Source: Saprospiraceae bacterium UBA2329
Lineage (GTDB): Bacteria > Bacteroidota > Bacteroidia > Chitinophagales > Saprospiraceae
Reading direction: 5' to 3'
Length of the DNA stretch: 40,834 nt
Assembly: GCA_002344975.1 (NCBI GenBank)
Contig: DDUV01000106.1
Coordinates: forward strand, 1-40,834
Shown: positions 7,272-14,310 of the stretch, one piece after another
Position numbering within the stretch: the stretch's first letter is position 1
Layout of the letters: every line of letters begins with the position of its first letter
Program-made: the position numbers and the translations under genes
Notes under the pieces: model-generated
What the model was told of the DNA's origin: nothing
Database searches by the model: none
The model's input: only the letters and a program-made list of their open reading frames with translations

Positions 7272-8276
7272 TTGAATTCTACATTTGAACATATCAGATC
7301 AACGCTCCGGGAGCGAATCGTGCAGGTGCAGCCGGATGACTTTAACGCATTGGCCTTGGATGTCTTTCGTTTTCAGGCAGAGCATAATTCGTTGTACAAT
7401 AGGTATTTGGAGTTGATTGGCAAAAAAATACAGGCGGTGGAAACCGTGCAGGAAATCCCCTTTTTGCCCATCGAACTGTTCAAAACCTACGACATCCAAA
7501 CCGGAAACTGGACGCCGGAACGCATATTCAGCAGCAGCGGCACTACCGGCCAAGCTACCAGCGGCCATCTCCTGCACGATCCCGATTGGTACCGGATGGG
7601 TGCTCGCCGAGCCTTTGCCCGACAGTATGGCCCTGTGGAAAATTTCTGCTTTTTGGCCCTGCTGCCCTCTTATCTGGAACGCAACAATTCATCTTTGGTT
7701 TTTATGGCCGAGGATTTCATTTCGCTCTCCCGATATGCGCAAAGCGGCTTTTATCTGTACAACATGGCCGACCTCGTAAAGGTACTGAGCGACTGCGTAC
7801 AAAACAAGATTCCGACGGTTTTATTGGGAGTAAGTTTTGCGTTGCTCGATCTGGCAGAAGCCTTTCCCATGCCCCTAGAGCAGGTCATTGTGATGGAAAC
7901 AGGAGGTATGAAAGGGCGGCGCGCAGAGTTGACCCGTGAGCAATTGCATCAGGTTTTGCAGGCTGCATTTCAAGTGCAACACATTCATTCTGAATACGGT
8001 ATGACGGAATTGTTGTCGCAGGCCTACGCTCCCGGAAACGGGCGGTTTTACCCCGCGCCCACCATGCGCGTATTGGCCCGCGAGGCCGCCGATCCGTTTG
8101 CCATTCGGACTTGGGGGCAAAACGGCGCCCTGAATATCATTGACTTAGCCAATGTGGACACCCTGAGCTTCATAGCCACCGACGACCTCGGCAAGGTAGC
8201 GGAAGACCACAGTTTTGAAGTGACAGGCCGATTGGACAGCAGCGAGATCAGAGGCTGCAACCTGATGGTAGAGTAG
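7272..8276 (+). CDS. LuxE-like acyl-protein synthetase / acyltransferase
   Basis: A 334-residue protein of the LuxE acyl-protein synthetase family within the adenylate-forming enzymes. The phosphate-binding signature FSSSGTTG is at residues 86-93, and a second conserved block, HSEYGMTELLSQAY, corresponds to the 'YGxTE' motif. The C-terminal part (TDDLGKVAEDHSFEVTGRLDSSEIRGCNLM) fits the hinge and lid region. In luminous bacteria LuxE activates fatty acid for the LuxC reductase, but no luxC or luxD is nearby, so the acyl acceptor is unknown. No ATG is available near the N-terminus: upstream is a stop at 7254, then CTG 7257 and TTG 7272. Translation therefore probably starts at TTG. The gene diverges from the lipoprotein gene with six bases between starts. 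Confidence 0.75.
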   Translation: MNSTFEHIRSTLRERIVQVQPDDFNALALDVFRFQAEHNSLYNRYLELIGKKIQAVETVQEIPFLPIELFKTYDIQTGNWTPERIFSSSGTTGQATSGHLLHDPDWYRMGARRAFARQYGPVENFCFLALLPSYLERNNSSLVFMAEDFISLSRYAQSGFYLYNMADLVKVLSDCVQNKIPTVLLGVSFALLDLAEAFPMPLEQVIVMETGGMKGRRAELTREQLHQVLQAAFQVQHIHSEYGMTELLSQAYAPGNGRFYPAPTMRVLAREAADPFAIRTWGQNGALNIIDLANVDTLSFIATDDLGKVAEDHSFEVTGRLDSSEIRGCNLMVE

Positions 8277-8288
8277 GGGAGGGGACGC

Positions 8289-8510
8289 TCACAAATCGTC
8301 GCCGCGGAAGTCGCTGCGCATGAGGTAAATCAGCACAAATCCGCCCAAAACCATGAGCAGGTGTACAAGAAAAGCCAGCAGGCCGCTGATTTTACTCAGC
8401 CATGCCAAGCCTGCCAACTGAACGCCTACCAAGCTGAGCATCAGGGCAATAAGACCGGTTCCGGCCAAAAAAAATCCGACGATGGTCCAGAAAGTTTTAT
8501 TTTTGAGCAT
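8289..8510 (-). CDS. Small two-helix membrane protein
   Basis: A 73-residue protein with two membrane helices (about residues 8-30 and 40-63), a short amphipathic link (WLSKISG) and a charged tail (MRSDFRGDDL). It is convergent with the LuxE-like gene (12 bases between stops) and divergent from HMG-CoA lyase. A -7 element on the minus strand at 8533-8540 lies 23 bases upstream of the start. I do not recognise a function. Confidence 0.65.
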   Translation of the reverse strand: MLKNKTFWTIVGFFLAGTGLIALMLSLVGVQLAGLAWLSKISGLLAFLVHLLMVLGGFVLIYLMRSDFRGDDL

Positions 8511-8532
8511 ATTCCGTTCGTTTGCACACAGA

Positions 8533-8540
8533 CAAAAGTA
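8533..8540 (-). promoter_or_regulatory. -7 promoter element for the small membrane protein
   Basis: The minus strand reads TACTTTTG, an exact TAnnTTTG match, 23 bases before the start at 8510. No TTG is present at the standard -33 spacing. Confidence 0.5.
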
Positions 8541-8588
8541 CGCGGAAAATGTTTACTCAGAACTGTTTCTCGAAAGCTATTAGTCCTT

Positions 8589-9437
8589 ATGATTAAAATA
8601 ATCGAGTGTCCAAGAGATGCGATGCAGGGCATCAAGGAATTTATACCCACGCCGACAAAGACGGCCTACCTGAATCAATTGCTTCAGGTGGGATTTGATA
8701 CGCTTGATTTCGGCAGTTTTGTATCTCCCAAGGCCATTCCTCAAATGCGCGATACTGCGGAAGTGCTGGCCGGGCTTGATCTGAGCCATACCCGTACCCG
8801 CTTGCTGGCCATTGTGGCCAACCGGCGCGGCGCCGAAGATGCGGTCGCGTTCCCGGAGATTTCTTATCTGGGCTACCCTTTTTCCATTTCGGAAACATTC
8901 CAGCAGCGCAACACCAACGCGAGCATAGAGGAATCATTGGAGCGTGTGGAAGAGATTCAGAACCTGTGTATCAGCTCAGGAAAACAATTGGTGCTGTACA
9001 TTTCGATGGGATTCGGCAATCCGTACGGCGACCCCTGGAATGTGGACATTGTGCAGCGTTGGGTAGCGCGATTGACAGGCATGGGCATCGGCATATTTCA
9101 ACTCTCGGACACCATTGGCGTAGCCGGTCCTGACAGCATCCGATACCTTTTTTCTCATCTCATTCCGGCGTATCCACAGGTAGAAATAGGGGCGCATTTG
9201 CACACACATCCTGCCACCTGGCGCGAAAAAACGGCTGCTGCCTATGAGAGTGGTTGCAGGCGCTTCGACGGCGCCATCATGGGGTTTGGCGGCTGCCCGA
9301 TGGCCAAAGACGACCTCACCGGCAATATGCCTACCGAAAAAATGATGGCCTATCTGGCAGAACAGGAATCACTGGGCTTGAATATGAAGGCGCTGGCCGA
9401 AGCGATGCGCATGGCGCCAAGTGTATTTCCGCTATAA
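8589..9437 (+). CDS. Hydroxymethylglutaryl-CoA lyase (Bacteroidota variant)
   Basis: A 282-residue TIM-barrel enzyme that should cleave HMG-CoA to acetyl-CoA and acetoacetate, a step in leucine degradation and ketone metabolism. The family opening is ECPRDAMQ, with catalytic Arg9 and Asp10. The metal-binding histidine strand is AHLHTH (His203 and His205 in HxH). The catalytic Cys loop is GFGGCPMAKDDLTGNMPTE (Cys236). Length is slightly under the usual 295-300 residues. The first motif differs from the textbook GPRDGLQ, so the substrate could be a related 3-hydroxy-3-methylglutaryl-type ester. The start at ATG 8589 places the first motif at residue 6; the open frame upstream overlaps the divergent gene. 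The stop overlaps that of the Uma2 gene by six bases. Confidence 0.85.
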   Translation: MIKIIECPRDAMQGIKEFIPTPTKTAYLNQLLQVGFDTLDFGSFVSPKAIPQMRDTAEVLAGLDLSHTRTRLLAIVANRRGAEDAVAFPEISYLGYPFSISETFQQRNTNASIEESLERVEEIQNLCISSGKQLVLYISMGFGNPYGDPWNVDIVQRWVARLTGMGIGIFQLSDTIGVAGPDSIRYLFSHLIPAYPQVEIGAHLHTHPATWREKTAAAYESGCRRFDGAIMGFGGCPMAKDDLTGNMPTEKMMAYLAEQESLGLNMKALAEAMRMAPSVFPL

Positions 9438-10241
9438 ACCATTGGGGTCTATGCCCAATTTTCTGAGCATGTCGGCCAATTTTTCGGCGCGTTTAGCCTC
9501 CATTTCAGCTCGTTGCTCTGCATTCTCTGCGCGTTTGGCCTGCTCCTCGGCAAACTGTTGCGCCACCTTGTCCTGTTCGAGCAATTCCATGTAAGAGAGA
9601 AACTTCTTGCCGTCGGGATGATACAACTCCAATTTCTCCTCGCCCCAAACCATGCGCACACCGAGCAGCGGACTGATGAAATCGCGGATTTGATCGGCGG
9701 GTAAAGCTGTTAAATCATCCTGTTGGCGGATATACACGATGAAGTTGTTGCGGTCAGGATCATAGACATAGTACTCCTGAACGCCGTGTTGCCTATAGAA
9801 CTCCCATTTGTTGTGCATCTCGCGGCTGCGATTTCCGGGCGACAGTATTTCAAAAACCACCTGAGGGGGAATGCCGTCCTCCACCCATTGCATATACGAG
9901 CCGCGATGTCCTTTGGGGCGCCCCAAAACCACCAGCACATCGGGCGCTAAGCGAACGCCGGGTTGGCCTTCCACCGGATACCAAAAGAGATCGCCGGCAA
10001 TGAATACGTCGTTGCGCTGCGCAAAACATGCTTCGAGGCCCAGTTTTATGAGCACAATCCATTCAAACTGGAGGGTATTTTCAGTCATAGGTAGTCCGTC
10101 TGATTCGGGGTAAATGAGGTGCCACTTCTCCTGGCGGGATTTCGTTAAAATAGACTTGTCTGTGGTGTAAGTGATTTTTATGAAGTATTTACACAGTGCA
10201 AACTTACGAAACTCCTGATAATGAATCAAGGCGCTGCTCAT
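9432..10241 (-). CDS. Uma2 family (DUF820) endonuclease-like protein
   Basis: A PD-(D/E)XK-fold protein of the Uma2 family. The core is visible: YPESDGLPM-TEN, AGDLFWYPVEG, LAPDVLVVLGRPKG, GIPPQVVFEILSPGN (the nuclease D...ExL region) and EYYVYDPDR. The last 55 residues form a Glu/Ala/Arg-rich coiled coil. The family is abundant in cyanobacteria and some Bacteroidota and is often linked to mobile DNA, but its role is unknown. The start is uncertain: ATG 10241 lies upstream of a good promoter (10199-10229), while the next ATG, at 10088, falls inside the conserved YPESDG-PM-EN segment. A non-ATG start between about 10190 and 10110 may be used. The coordinates given are the maximal frame. Its 5' end touches the duplicated flank of the MITE. 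Confidence 0.8.
   Translation of the reverse strand: MSSALIHYQEFRKFALCKYFIKITYTTDKSILTKSRQEKWHLIYPESDGLPMTENTLQFEWIVLIKLGLEACFAQRNDVFIAGDLFWYPVEGQPGVRLAPDVLVVLGRPKGHRGSYMQWVEDGIPPQVVFEILSPGNRSREMHNKWEFYRQHGVQEYYVYDPDRNNFIVYIRQQDDLTALPADQIRDFISPLLGVRMVWGEEKLELYHPDGKKFLSYMELLEQDKVAQQFAEEQAKRAENAEQRAEMEAKRAEKLADMLRKLGIDPNGL
10199..10229 (-). promoter_or_regulatory. Promoter inside the 5' end of the Uma2 frame
   Basis: The minus strand reads TTG (10229-10227), 20 bases of spacer, then TAAGTTTG (10206-10199), an exact TAnnTTTG with ideal spacing. Transcription would start near 10192, which argues against the ATG at 10241 as the used start. Confidence 0.55.
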
Positions 10242-10472
10242 TTTTCCCAGGGCAAACGCATCAAAACCAAGAATGACCTCGGAGAGGTCAAATGTTTGTA
10301 GAAAAGGTCATTTATACCAATTGGGACGACCTCGGAGAGGTCGCACATTGTCTTATTATATCATGTGCGACCTCTCCGAGGTCGTCTAAACGTGAAAAAA
10401 CGCTTATTTCTACAAAGATACGACCTCTCCGAGGTCGTCATATCATTTGATGCGTTTGCCCTGCATTTTTCC
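10239..10472. mobile_element. MITE-like fold-back element with 9-bp target duplication
   Basis: Perfect 18-bp terminal inverted repeats, CAGGGCAAACGCATCAAA at 10248-10265 and its reverse complement at 10446-10463, bound a 216-bp element. It is flanked on both sides by the direct repeat CATTTTTCC (10239-10247 and 10464-10472), the expected mark of a 9-bp target-site duplication. The interior is itself palindromic: a perfect 24-bp pair (10325-10348 with 10363-10386, 14-base loop) and TTTGTAGAAA (10294-10303) with TTTCTACAAA (10407-10416). There is no room for a transposase, so it would be moved in trans. The right end lies directly upstream of the cdsA -7 element. Confidence 0.85.
10275..10436. 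repeat. Four copies of the palindrome GACCTCGGAGAGGTC
   Basis: Copies lie at 10275-10289, 10328-10342, 10369-10383 and 10422-10436, two in each orientation, symmetrically around the centre of the MITE-like element. Each is itself an imperfect palindrome (GACCTC-GGA-GAGGTC). They could act as transposase or regulator binding sites, or form cruciform or RNA hairpins. Confidence 0.9.
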
Positions 10473-10480
10473 TACCTTTG
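10473..10480 (+). promoter_or_regulatory. -7 promoter element of cdsA
   Basis: TACCTTTG matches TAnnTTTG exactly, 17 bases before the start codon. It directly abuts the right flank of the MITE. Upstream TTTG copies at 10446-10449 and 10455-10458 lie inside the terminal inverted repeat, so the insertion replaced the original -33 region. Confidence 0.6.
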
Positions 10481-10497
10481 CATTTCAAGTCAGGCTT

Positions 10498-11325
10498 ATG
10501 TTGCAAAGAGGTATCACCGGATTCTTTTTTATTTTAGTTATGGTAGGCGGCATTTATGGTGGTCGTTACACCTTCGTAGGTCTGTTTGCCGTCATCACGG
10601 CGGGTTGTTTGTGGGAATACCTGAGTTTGGTACTGGATCGCGGGCGCAAGCGAGACCTCATCCGAAAAATGCTGGGGGTGCTGTTAGGACTAACTCCATT
10701 TGCCGGCAATTCGCTGATGCACCTCGGATTGGTAGCTGACGAAGCGCTGTTTGTATCCGGCTCTCTTCTCGTTTTTTTTCCTTTGCTTTTTATGGCTTTT
10801 ATTTATGAAATGTATGCGCAATCCGAGCATCCGTTTACCAATGTGGGTTATGCAGTGTTGGGCATGGTTTATATCGGGGTGCCGTTTGCGATGCTCGAAT
10901 TCATTGCTTTTGACGGGAAACAATTTTACGCCGGCGCCGTCATGGGTTTGCTCATTCTCACCTGGGGCAACGATACGGCGGCCTACGTTTTCGGCTCGCG
11001 TTGGGGCCGCAGGCCGCTCAGTCCCAGGCTGTCGCCCAAAAAAACATGGGAAGGCGCGCTGGGTGGAGGCGTATTTACTTTGGCTGTCGGCTGGATTTTG
11101 AGTCTGTTTATTACCTCGCTGTCGCCTCTCAATTGGATCATGCTGGCGCTCATCGTTGCTGTTTTTGGTACATTCGGCGATTTGGTAGAATCTATGCTGA
11201 AGCGCAGTTTCGAGGTTAAAGACTCCGGGCGGCTTTTGCCCGGCCATGGCGGTCTTTTGGATCGCTTTGACGGCTTTATTTTTTTGATACCCTTTGCGGC
11301 TGCATACATCTTATTGCTACGCTGA
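10498..11325 (+). CDS. cdsA: Phosphatidate cytidylyltransferase (CDP-diglyceride synthetase)
   Basis: A 275-residue polytopic membrane enzyme that makes CDP-diacylglycerol from phosphatidic acid and CTP, the branch point for phospholipid synthesis. The family signature is complete near the C-terminus: SMLKRSFEVKDSG, then LLPGHGGLLDRFD. About seven or eight hydrophobic segments are visible. A conserved polar block (WGNDTAAYVFGSRWGRRPLSP-SPKKTWEG) lies before the signature. The start at ATG 10498 gives an immediate hydrophobic helix and lies 17 bases downstream of a -7 element; the in-frame ATG at 10447 is inside the MITE end. The metallophosphoesterase gene follows after 35 bases on the same strand. 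Confidence 0.95.
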   Translation: MLQRGITGFFFILVMVGGIYGGRYTFVGLFAVITAGCLWEYLSLVLDRGRKRDLIRKMLGVLLGLTPFAGNSLMHLGLVADEALFVSGSLLVFFPLLFMAFIYEMYAQSEHPFTNVGYAVLGMVYIGVPFAMLEFIAFDGKQFYAGAVMGLLILTWGNDTAAYVFGSRWGRRPLSPRLSPKKTWEGALGGGVFTLAVGWILSLFITSLSPLNWIMLALIVAVFGTFGDLVESMLKRSFEVKDSGRLLPGHGGLLDRFDGFIFLIPFAAAYILLLR

Positions 11326-11360
11326 AACCACCTGTTTCCAAACAAAAAATAGGGGCTGTT

Positions 11361-12113
11361 ATGAGAATCATCCAAATCACAGACATACATATAGGAGAGG
11401 AAGGCGAAGTGACCCGCGATGTGGATGTGCGGGGTAATTTTATGGATATGCTTCATCTCGCCGGGCATTTACAACCCGACTACCTCGTCTTTAGCGGAGA
11501 CTTGTGTTACAGCACCGCCAATGCGAACAATTACCGCTGGATCAGAGAGCAAATAGAACGCCTGACACTGCCTTACGATATCATTCCCGGCAATCATGAC
11601 GAAACAGCACTCATGGCTCAGGTTTTCGACCGCAACCATTTGTTGCTGCCCGGCGGTGAAATGGCCTTTGAGCGAAACATGGGCGGCTTCCGGTTTTTGT
11701 TTTTAGATACGTCCACAGGAGTGCTTTCTCAAGCACAGGCCGACTGGCTCGCGGCCCGCCTTCAAACCATTACCCGGAGGCAGATCATTTTTATGCACCA
11801 TCCGCCATTGAAAGCCGGCGTGCCGTTCATGGACAGCCGTTACCCGCTCCAAAATCCGGAGGTTTTTCTCCATGTTGCAACTGCTTATACAAAGCACCCC
11901 ATTCATGTCTTTTGCGGGCATTATCATGTAGAAAAAACGATGCACTCAGGTCATTTACATGTACACATCACACCCTCTACTTTCTTCCAGATAGATGGAT
12001 TCAGAGAGGACTTCGGCATAGATCATTATCGGCCGGGGATGCGGGTGCTGGACTTGTCTGATGACGGCGGTTTTATGCACGCGGTGAAATATTTGGATGT
12101 AGCCGGATGGTAA
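11361..12113 (+). CDS. Calcineurin-like metallophosphoesterase (CpdA-type)
   Basis: A 250-residue cytoplasmic protein with all five metallophosphoesterase motifs in order: TDIHIG (residues 7-12), SGDLCY, PGNHDE, MHHPPL and FCGHYHVEK. These supply the two-metal site. Motif spacing and length resemble class III cyclic-nucleotide phosphodiesterases such as CpdA, though the true substrate (cyclic nucleotide, phospholipid or other) cannot be decided here. No signal peptide or membrane segment is visible. It follows cdsA closely, so it is probably in the same transcript and could be linked to lipid metabolism. Confidence 0.85.
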   Translation: MRIIQITDIHIGEEGEVTRDVDVRGNFMDMLHLAGHLQPDYLVFSGDLCYSTANANNYRWIREQIERLTLPYDIIPGNHDETALMAQVFDRNHLLLPGGEMAFERNMGGFRFLFLDTSTGVLSQAQADWLAARLQTITRRQIIFMHHPPLKAGVPFMDSRYPLQNPEVFLHVATAYTKHPIHVFCGHYHVEKTMHSGHLHVHITPSTFFQIDGFREDFGIDHYRPGMRVLDLSDDGGFMHAVKYLDVAGW

Positions 12114-12133
12114 TTCATTGCTGCCAAAGCCAT

Positions 12134-12141
12134 TACTTTTG
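12134..12141 (+). promoter_or_regulatory. -7 promoter element of the NlpC/P60 gene
   Basis: TACTTTTG is an exact TAnnTTTG match 44 bases before the start at 12186. The TTG at 12118-12120 is closer than usual (13 bases). Confidence 0.5.
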
Positions 12142-12185
12142 TACTAATTCATCGGGCGTTTTCGTTTTGCCCCAAAATTTTCCCG

Positions 12186-12722
12186 ATGAACACGCCAACT
12201 ATCTCCTCCACACTTCGTATCGCCTTGCTTTGCTGCGGAATGACACTCGTTATCAGCGGGTGTAATTTTCTGCGCAATCTGACTTCGGAGCCGGTAAGCT
12301 CCGATGCGGGCACGAGCAATACCTCCAACTTCCGCCGCAATATTGCCGATTATGCCCGCAAGTACGAAGGAACGCGATACAAGTATGCCGGAAAATCGCC
12401 GCAAACGGGATTCGACTGTTCGGGATTCACCAATTATGTTTTTAAAAACTACGGGGTACAACTATCGCCCTCGTCTGCCGAACAGGCGAAACAGGGCCGG
12501 GCAAAACCTGTGCAGGAAGCCAAACCCGGCGATCTGATCTTTTTTCGCAGAAGCCCCGCAGAACCTATTTTTCATGTCGCTTTGGTCATCGCCAACGACC
12601 GCACCGGTATCCATGTCATACACAGCACCACCTCGCGCGGCGTAGTGCGCGACAACATCACGGAATCTTCCTACTGGAAACCTAAAATTGACTCCGTCCG
12701 CGATGTCCTCGGTGGGCGCTGA
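12186..12722 (+). CDS. NlpC/P60 family peptidoglycan hydrolase lipoprotein
   Basis: A 178-residue lipoprotein: signal with lipobox VISGC (lipidated Cys26), a short Ser/Thr linker, then an NlpC/P60 domain from about residue 53. The catalytic triad is visible: Cys78 in TGFDCSGF, His130 in IFHVALVI and His146 in HVIHSTTSRGV. Such enzymes cut gamma-D-glutamyl-diamino acid bonds in cell-wall stem peptides. This one is a single-domain form without SH3 modules, tethered to a membrane facing the periplasm. It has its own promoter and a terminator (12750-12806), so it is probably monocistronic. Confidence 0.92.
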   Translation: MNTPTISSTLRIALLCCGMTLVISGCNFLRNLTSEPVSSDAGTSNTSNFRRNIADYARKYEGTRYKYAGKSPQTGFDCSGFTNYVFKNYGVQLSPSSAEQAKQGRAKPVQEAKPGDLIFFRRSPAEPIFHVALVIANDRTGIHVIHSTTSRGVVRDNITESSYWKPKIDSVRDVLGGR

Positions 12723-12749
12723 GGCTGATTTCTGACAATATCTGAGCGT

Positions 12750-12806
12750 AGTGAAGGGCTGACAACGGGGCTGTGTTCCTGCTCAGTCCCCCCTTCACTT
12801 TTCTTC
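12750..12806 (+). terminator. Rho-independent terminator after the NlpC/P60 gene
   Basis: AGTGAAGGG (12750-12758) pairs with CCCTTCACT (12791-12799), and GCTGA pairs with TCAGT further in. A T-rich run (CTTTTCTT) follows. It lies between the convergent NlpC and pepT genes. Confidence 0.6.
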
Positions 12807-12816
12807 AGGGCATCAA

Positions 12817-14064
12817 CTAACTATGCTCCTCCCATACACCGGCTAAGTGTACCAGCGTTTCGGCGGCCTTCTCCATATCCTGTACCGACACCCATTCCAA
12901 ACGGGAGTGAAAAGCGTGTTCGCCTGCAAAAATATTGGGGCAGGGCAGTCCCATAAAGGATAGGCGAGAGCCGTCTGTGCCGCCGCGAATGCTCGATAAA
13001 TGCGGCGTGATGCCTGCTCTTTTGATGGCTTCCACAGCGTGGGCGGCCACTTGCGGGTAGTCTTTGAGCACCTCTTTCATGTTGCGGTACTGCTCAATGA
13101 TCTCCATTTTTCCTTTGGCGGCGGGGTATTCGGCCAAGACGGATTCCATGATGGCGCGGAGTTCGTCTTCGTGTTTTTTGAGGCCTTCCAACGTAAAATC
13201 GCGCACGATGAAACGGATGGTTGCCGACTCCAAAGAGCCGGAAATGAGGCCCGGATGAACAAACCCCTCGCGGCCCTCGGTGGTCTCCGGCGAGAGGCGG
13301 TCTTTGGGCAGGCGCTCAATAATGGCGGCAGCTATCTTGATGGCGCTCACCATTTTACCTTTGGCAAACCCCGGATGCGCCGATACGCCCTCAATGGTGA
13401 TGACGGCCGCATCGGCCGAGAAGGTTTCATCTTCGATAGAGCCGAGGCGCTCGCCGTCCACCGTGTAGGCAAACTGTGCTCCGAGCTTTTTGATGTTTAC
13501 CTTGTCCACGCCGCGTCCGATCTCCTCATCGGGCGTGAATAGGATTTTAATGACGCCGTGTTTCCATTCCGGGTGTGTCATCAGATAGTGTGCTGCGTCC
13601 ATGATGGCGGCCACGCCGGCTTTGTTGTCTGCGCCAAGCAAGGTAGTGCCGGAGGCGGTGACGATGTCGTTGCCGATCTGTTCGAGCAGATCGGGATGCT
13701 CTTTGGCGCGGATGACTTGAGTGGGGTCATCTGGCAGCACCAAATCCTGGCCCTGATAATTGCGATGTACGATGGGCTTTACGCCTGCGCCGGAGGCATC
13801 TGGCGAGGTGTCCATGTGAGAGCAGTAGCAAATAACGGGCACGTTTTTGGTCGTATTGGCAGGGATGGTGGCATAAACATAGCCGTACTTATCCAATTTG
13901 GCATCGGAAATACCGATTTCATGCAACTCTTTGACGAGCAGTTTGCCCAGATTTTTTTGCTTTTCCGTGGAGGGGATGGTTTTTGATTCAGGATCGGATT
14001 GAGTATCTATGACGACGTAGCGCAGGAAGCGATCCAGCACCTGATGTTGAAAGGAAAGTGACAT
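12817..14064 (-). CDS. pepT: Peptidase T (tripeptide aminopeptidase)
   Basis: A 415-residue M20-family di-zinc aminopeptidase that removes N-terminal residues from tripeptides in the cytoplasm. Family motifs are present: CYCSHMDTSPDASG (metal His and catalytic Asp), LLGADNKAG (bridging Asp), FTPDEEIGRGVD (general-base Glu and metal Glu) and YTVDGE. The dimerisation domain follows (VSAHPGFAKGKM), and the last metal region is GEHAFHSRLEWVS. Length matches the E. coli enzyme (about 408). I choose ATG 14064 (MSLSFQHQ) over 14091 because a -7 element lies at 14089-14096, making the longer form untranscribable from that promoter. Confidence 0.93.
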   Translation of the reverse strand: MSLSFQHQVLDRFLRYVVIDTQSDPESKTIPSTEKQKNLGKLLVKELHEIGISDAKLDKYGYVYATIPANTTKNVPVICYCSHMDTSPDASGAGVKPIVHRNYQGQDLVLPDDPTQVIRAKEHPDLLEQIGNDIVTASGTTLLGADNKAGVAAIMDAAHYLMTHPEWKHGVIKILFTPDEEIGRGVDKVNIKKLGAQFAYTVDGERLGSIEDETFSADAAVITIEGVSAHPGFAKGKMVSAIKIAAAIIERLPKDRLSPETTEGREGFVHPGLISGSLESATIRFIVRDFTLEGLKKHEDELRAIMESVLAEYPAAKGKMEIIEQYRNMKEVLKDYPQVAAHAVEAIKRAGITPHLSSIRGGTDGSRLSFMGLPCPNIFAGEHAFHSRLEWVSVQDMEKAAETLVHLAGVWEEHS

Positions 14065-14088
14065 GATTTTGCTGTGTTTTGTGGGGGG

Positions 14089-14096
14089 CAAAGGTA
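14089..14096 (-). promoter_or_regulatory. -7 promoter element of pepT
   Basis: The minus strand reads TACCTTTG, an exact TAnnTTTG match, 25 bases before ATG 14064. No clear TTG occurs at -33. Confidence 0.55.
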
Positions 14097-14120
14097 CGGC
14101 TTTGGTTGGGAAAAGTGCAT

Positions 14121-14168
14121 AAAAAACCCCGTCCGTTCTTGCTTCGGAAAGACGAGAGTCGGACGGGG
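14121..14168 (-). terminator. Rho-independent terminator of the adhesin-like gene cluster
   Basis: CCCCGTCCG (14127-14135) pairs with CGGACGGGG (14160-14168). On the minus strand the hairpin is followed by six T residues (14126-14121). It ends transcripts arriving from the 14307-19663 cluster, before the pepT promoter. Confidence 0.75.
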
Positions 14169-14183
14169 TGGGTTGGAATGATA

Positions 14184-14310
14184 AACTTTACCCTTCTTTG
14201 ACAAATAGTGTGGGAACAGATTTAGCGGAAGGCAGGACGACTGTAAGGAGGCATGATTTTCGCTGAATCTGTTCCTTTAAGCACACTATTTGTCAAAGAA
14301 TCAACTTTAC
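14184..14310. mobile_element. Second inverted-repeat element with 8-bp flanking repeat (MITE candidate)
   Basis: TTCTTTGACAAATAGTGTG (14194-14212) is perfectly inverted at 14282-14300. A further 15-bp arm (14213-14227) matches 14261-14275 with one G-U, the two halves offset by a TTTAAG bulge. The structure is bounded by direct repeats AACTTTAC (14184-14191 and 14303-14310). The right repeat overlaps the TAA stop of the adjacent gene. A long non-mobile hairpin remains an alternative, because the extreme ends (CC against TC) do not pair. Confidence 0.55.
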
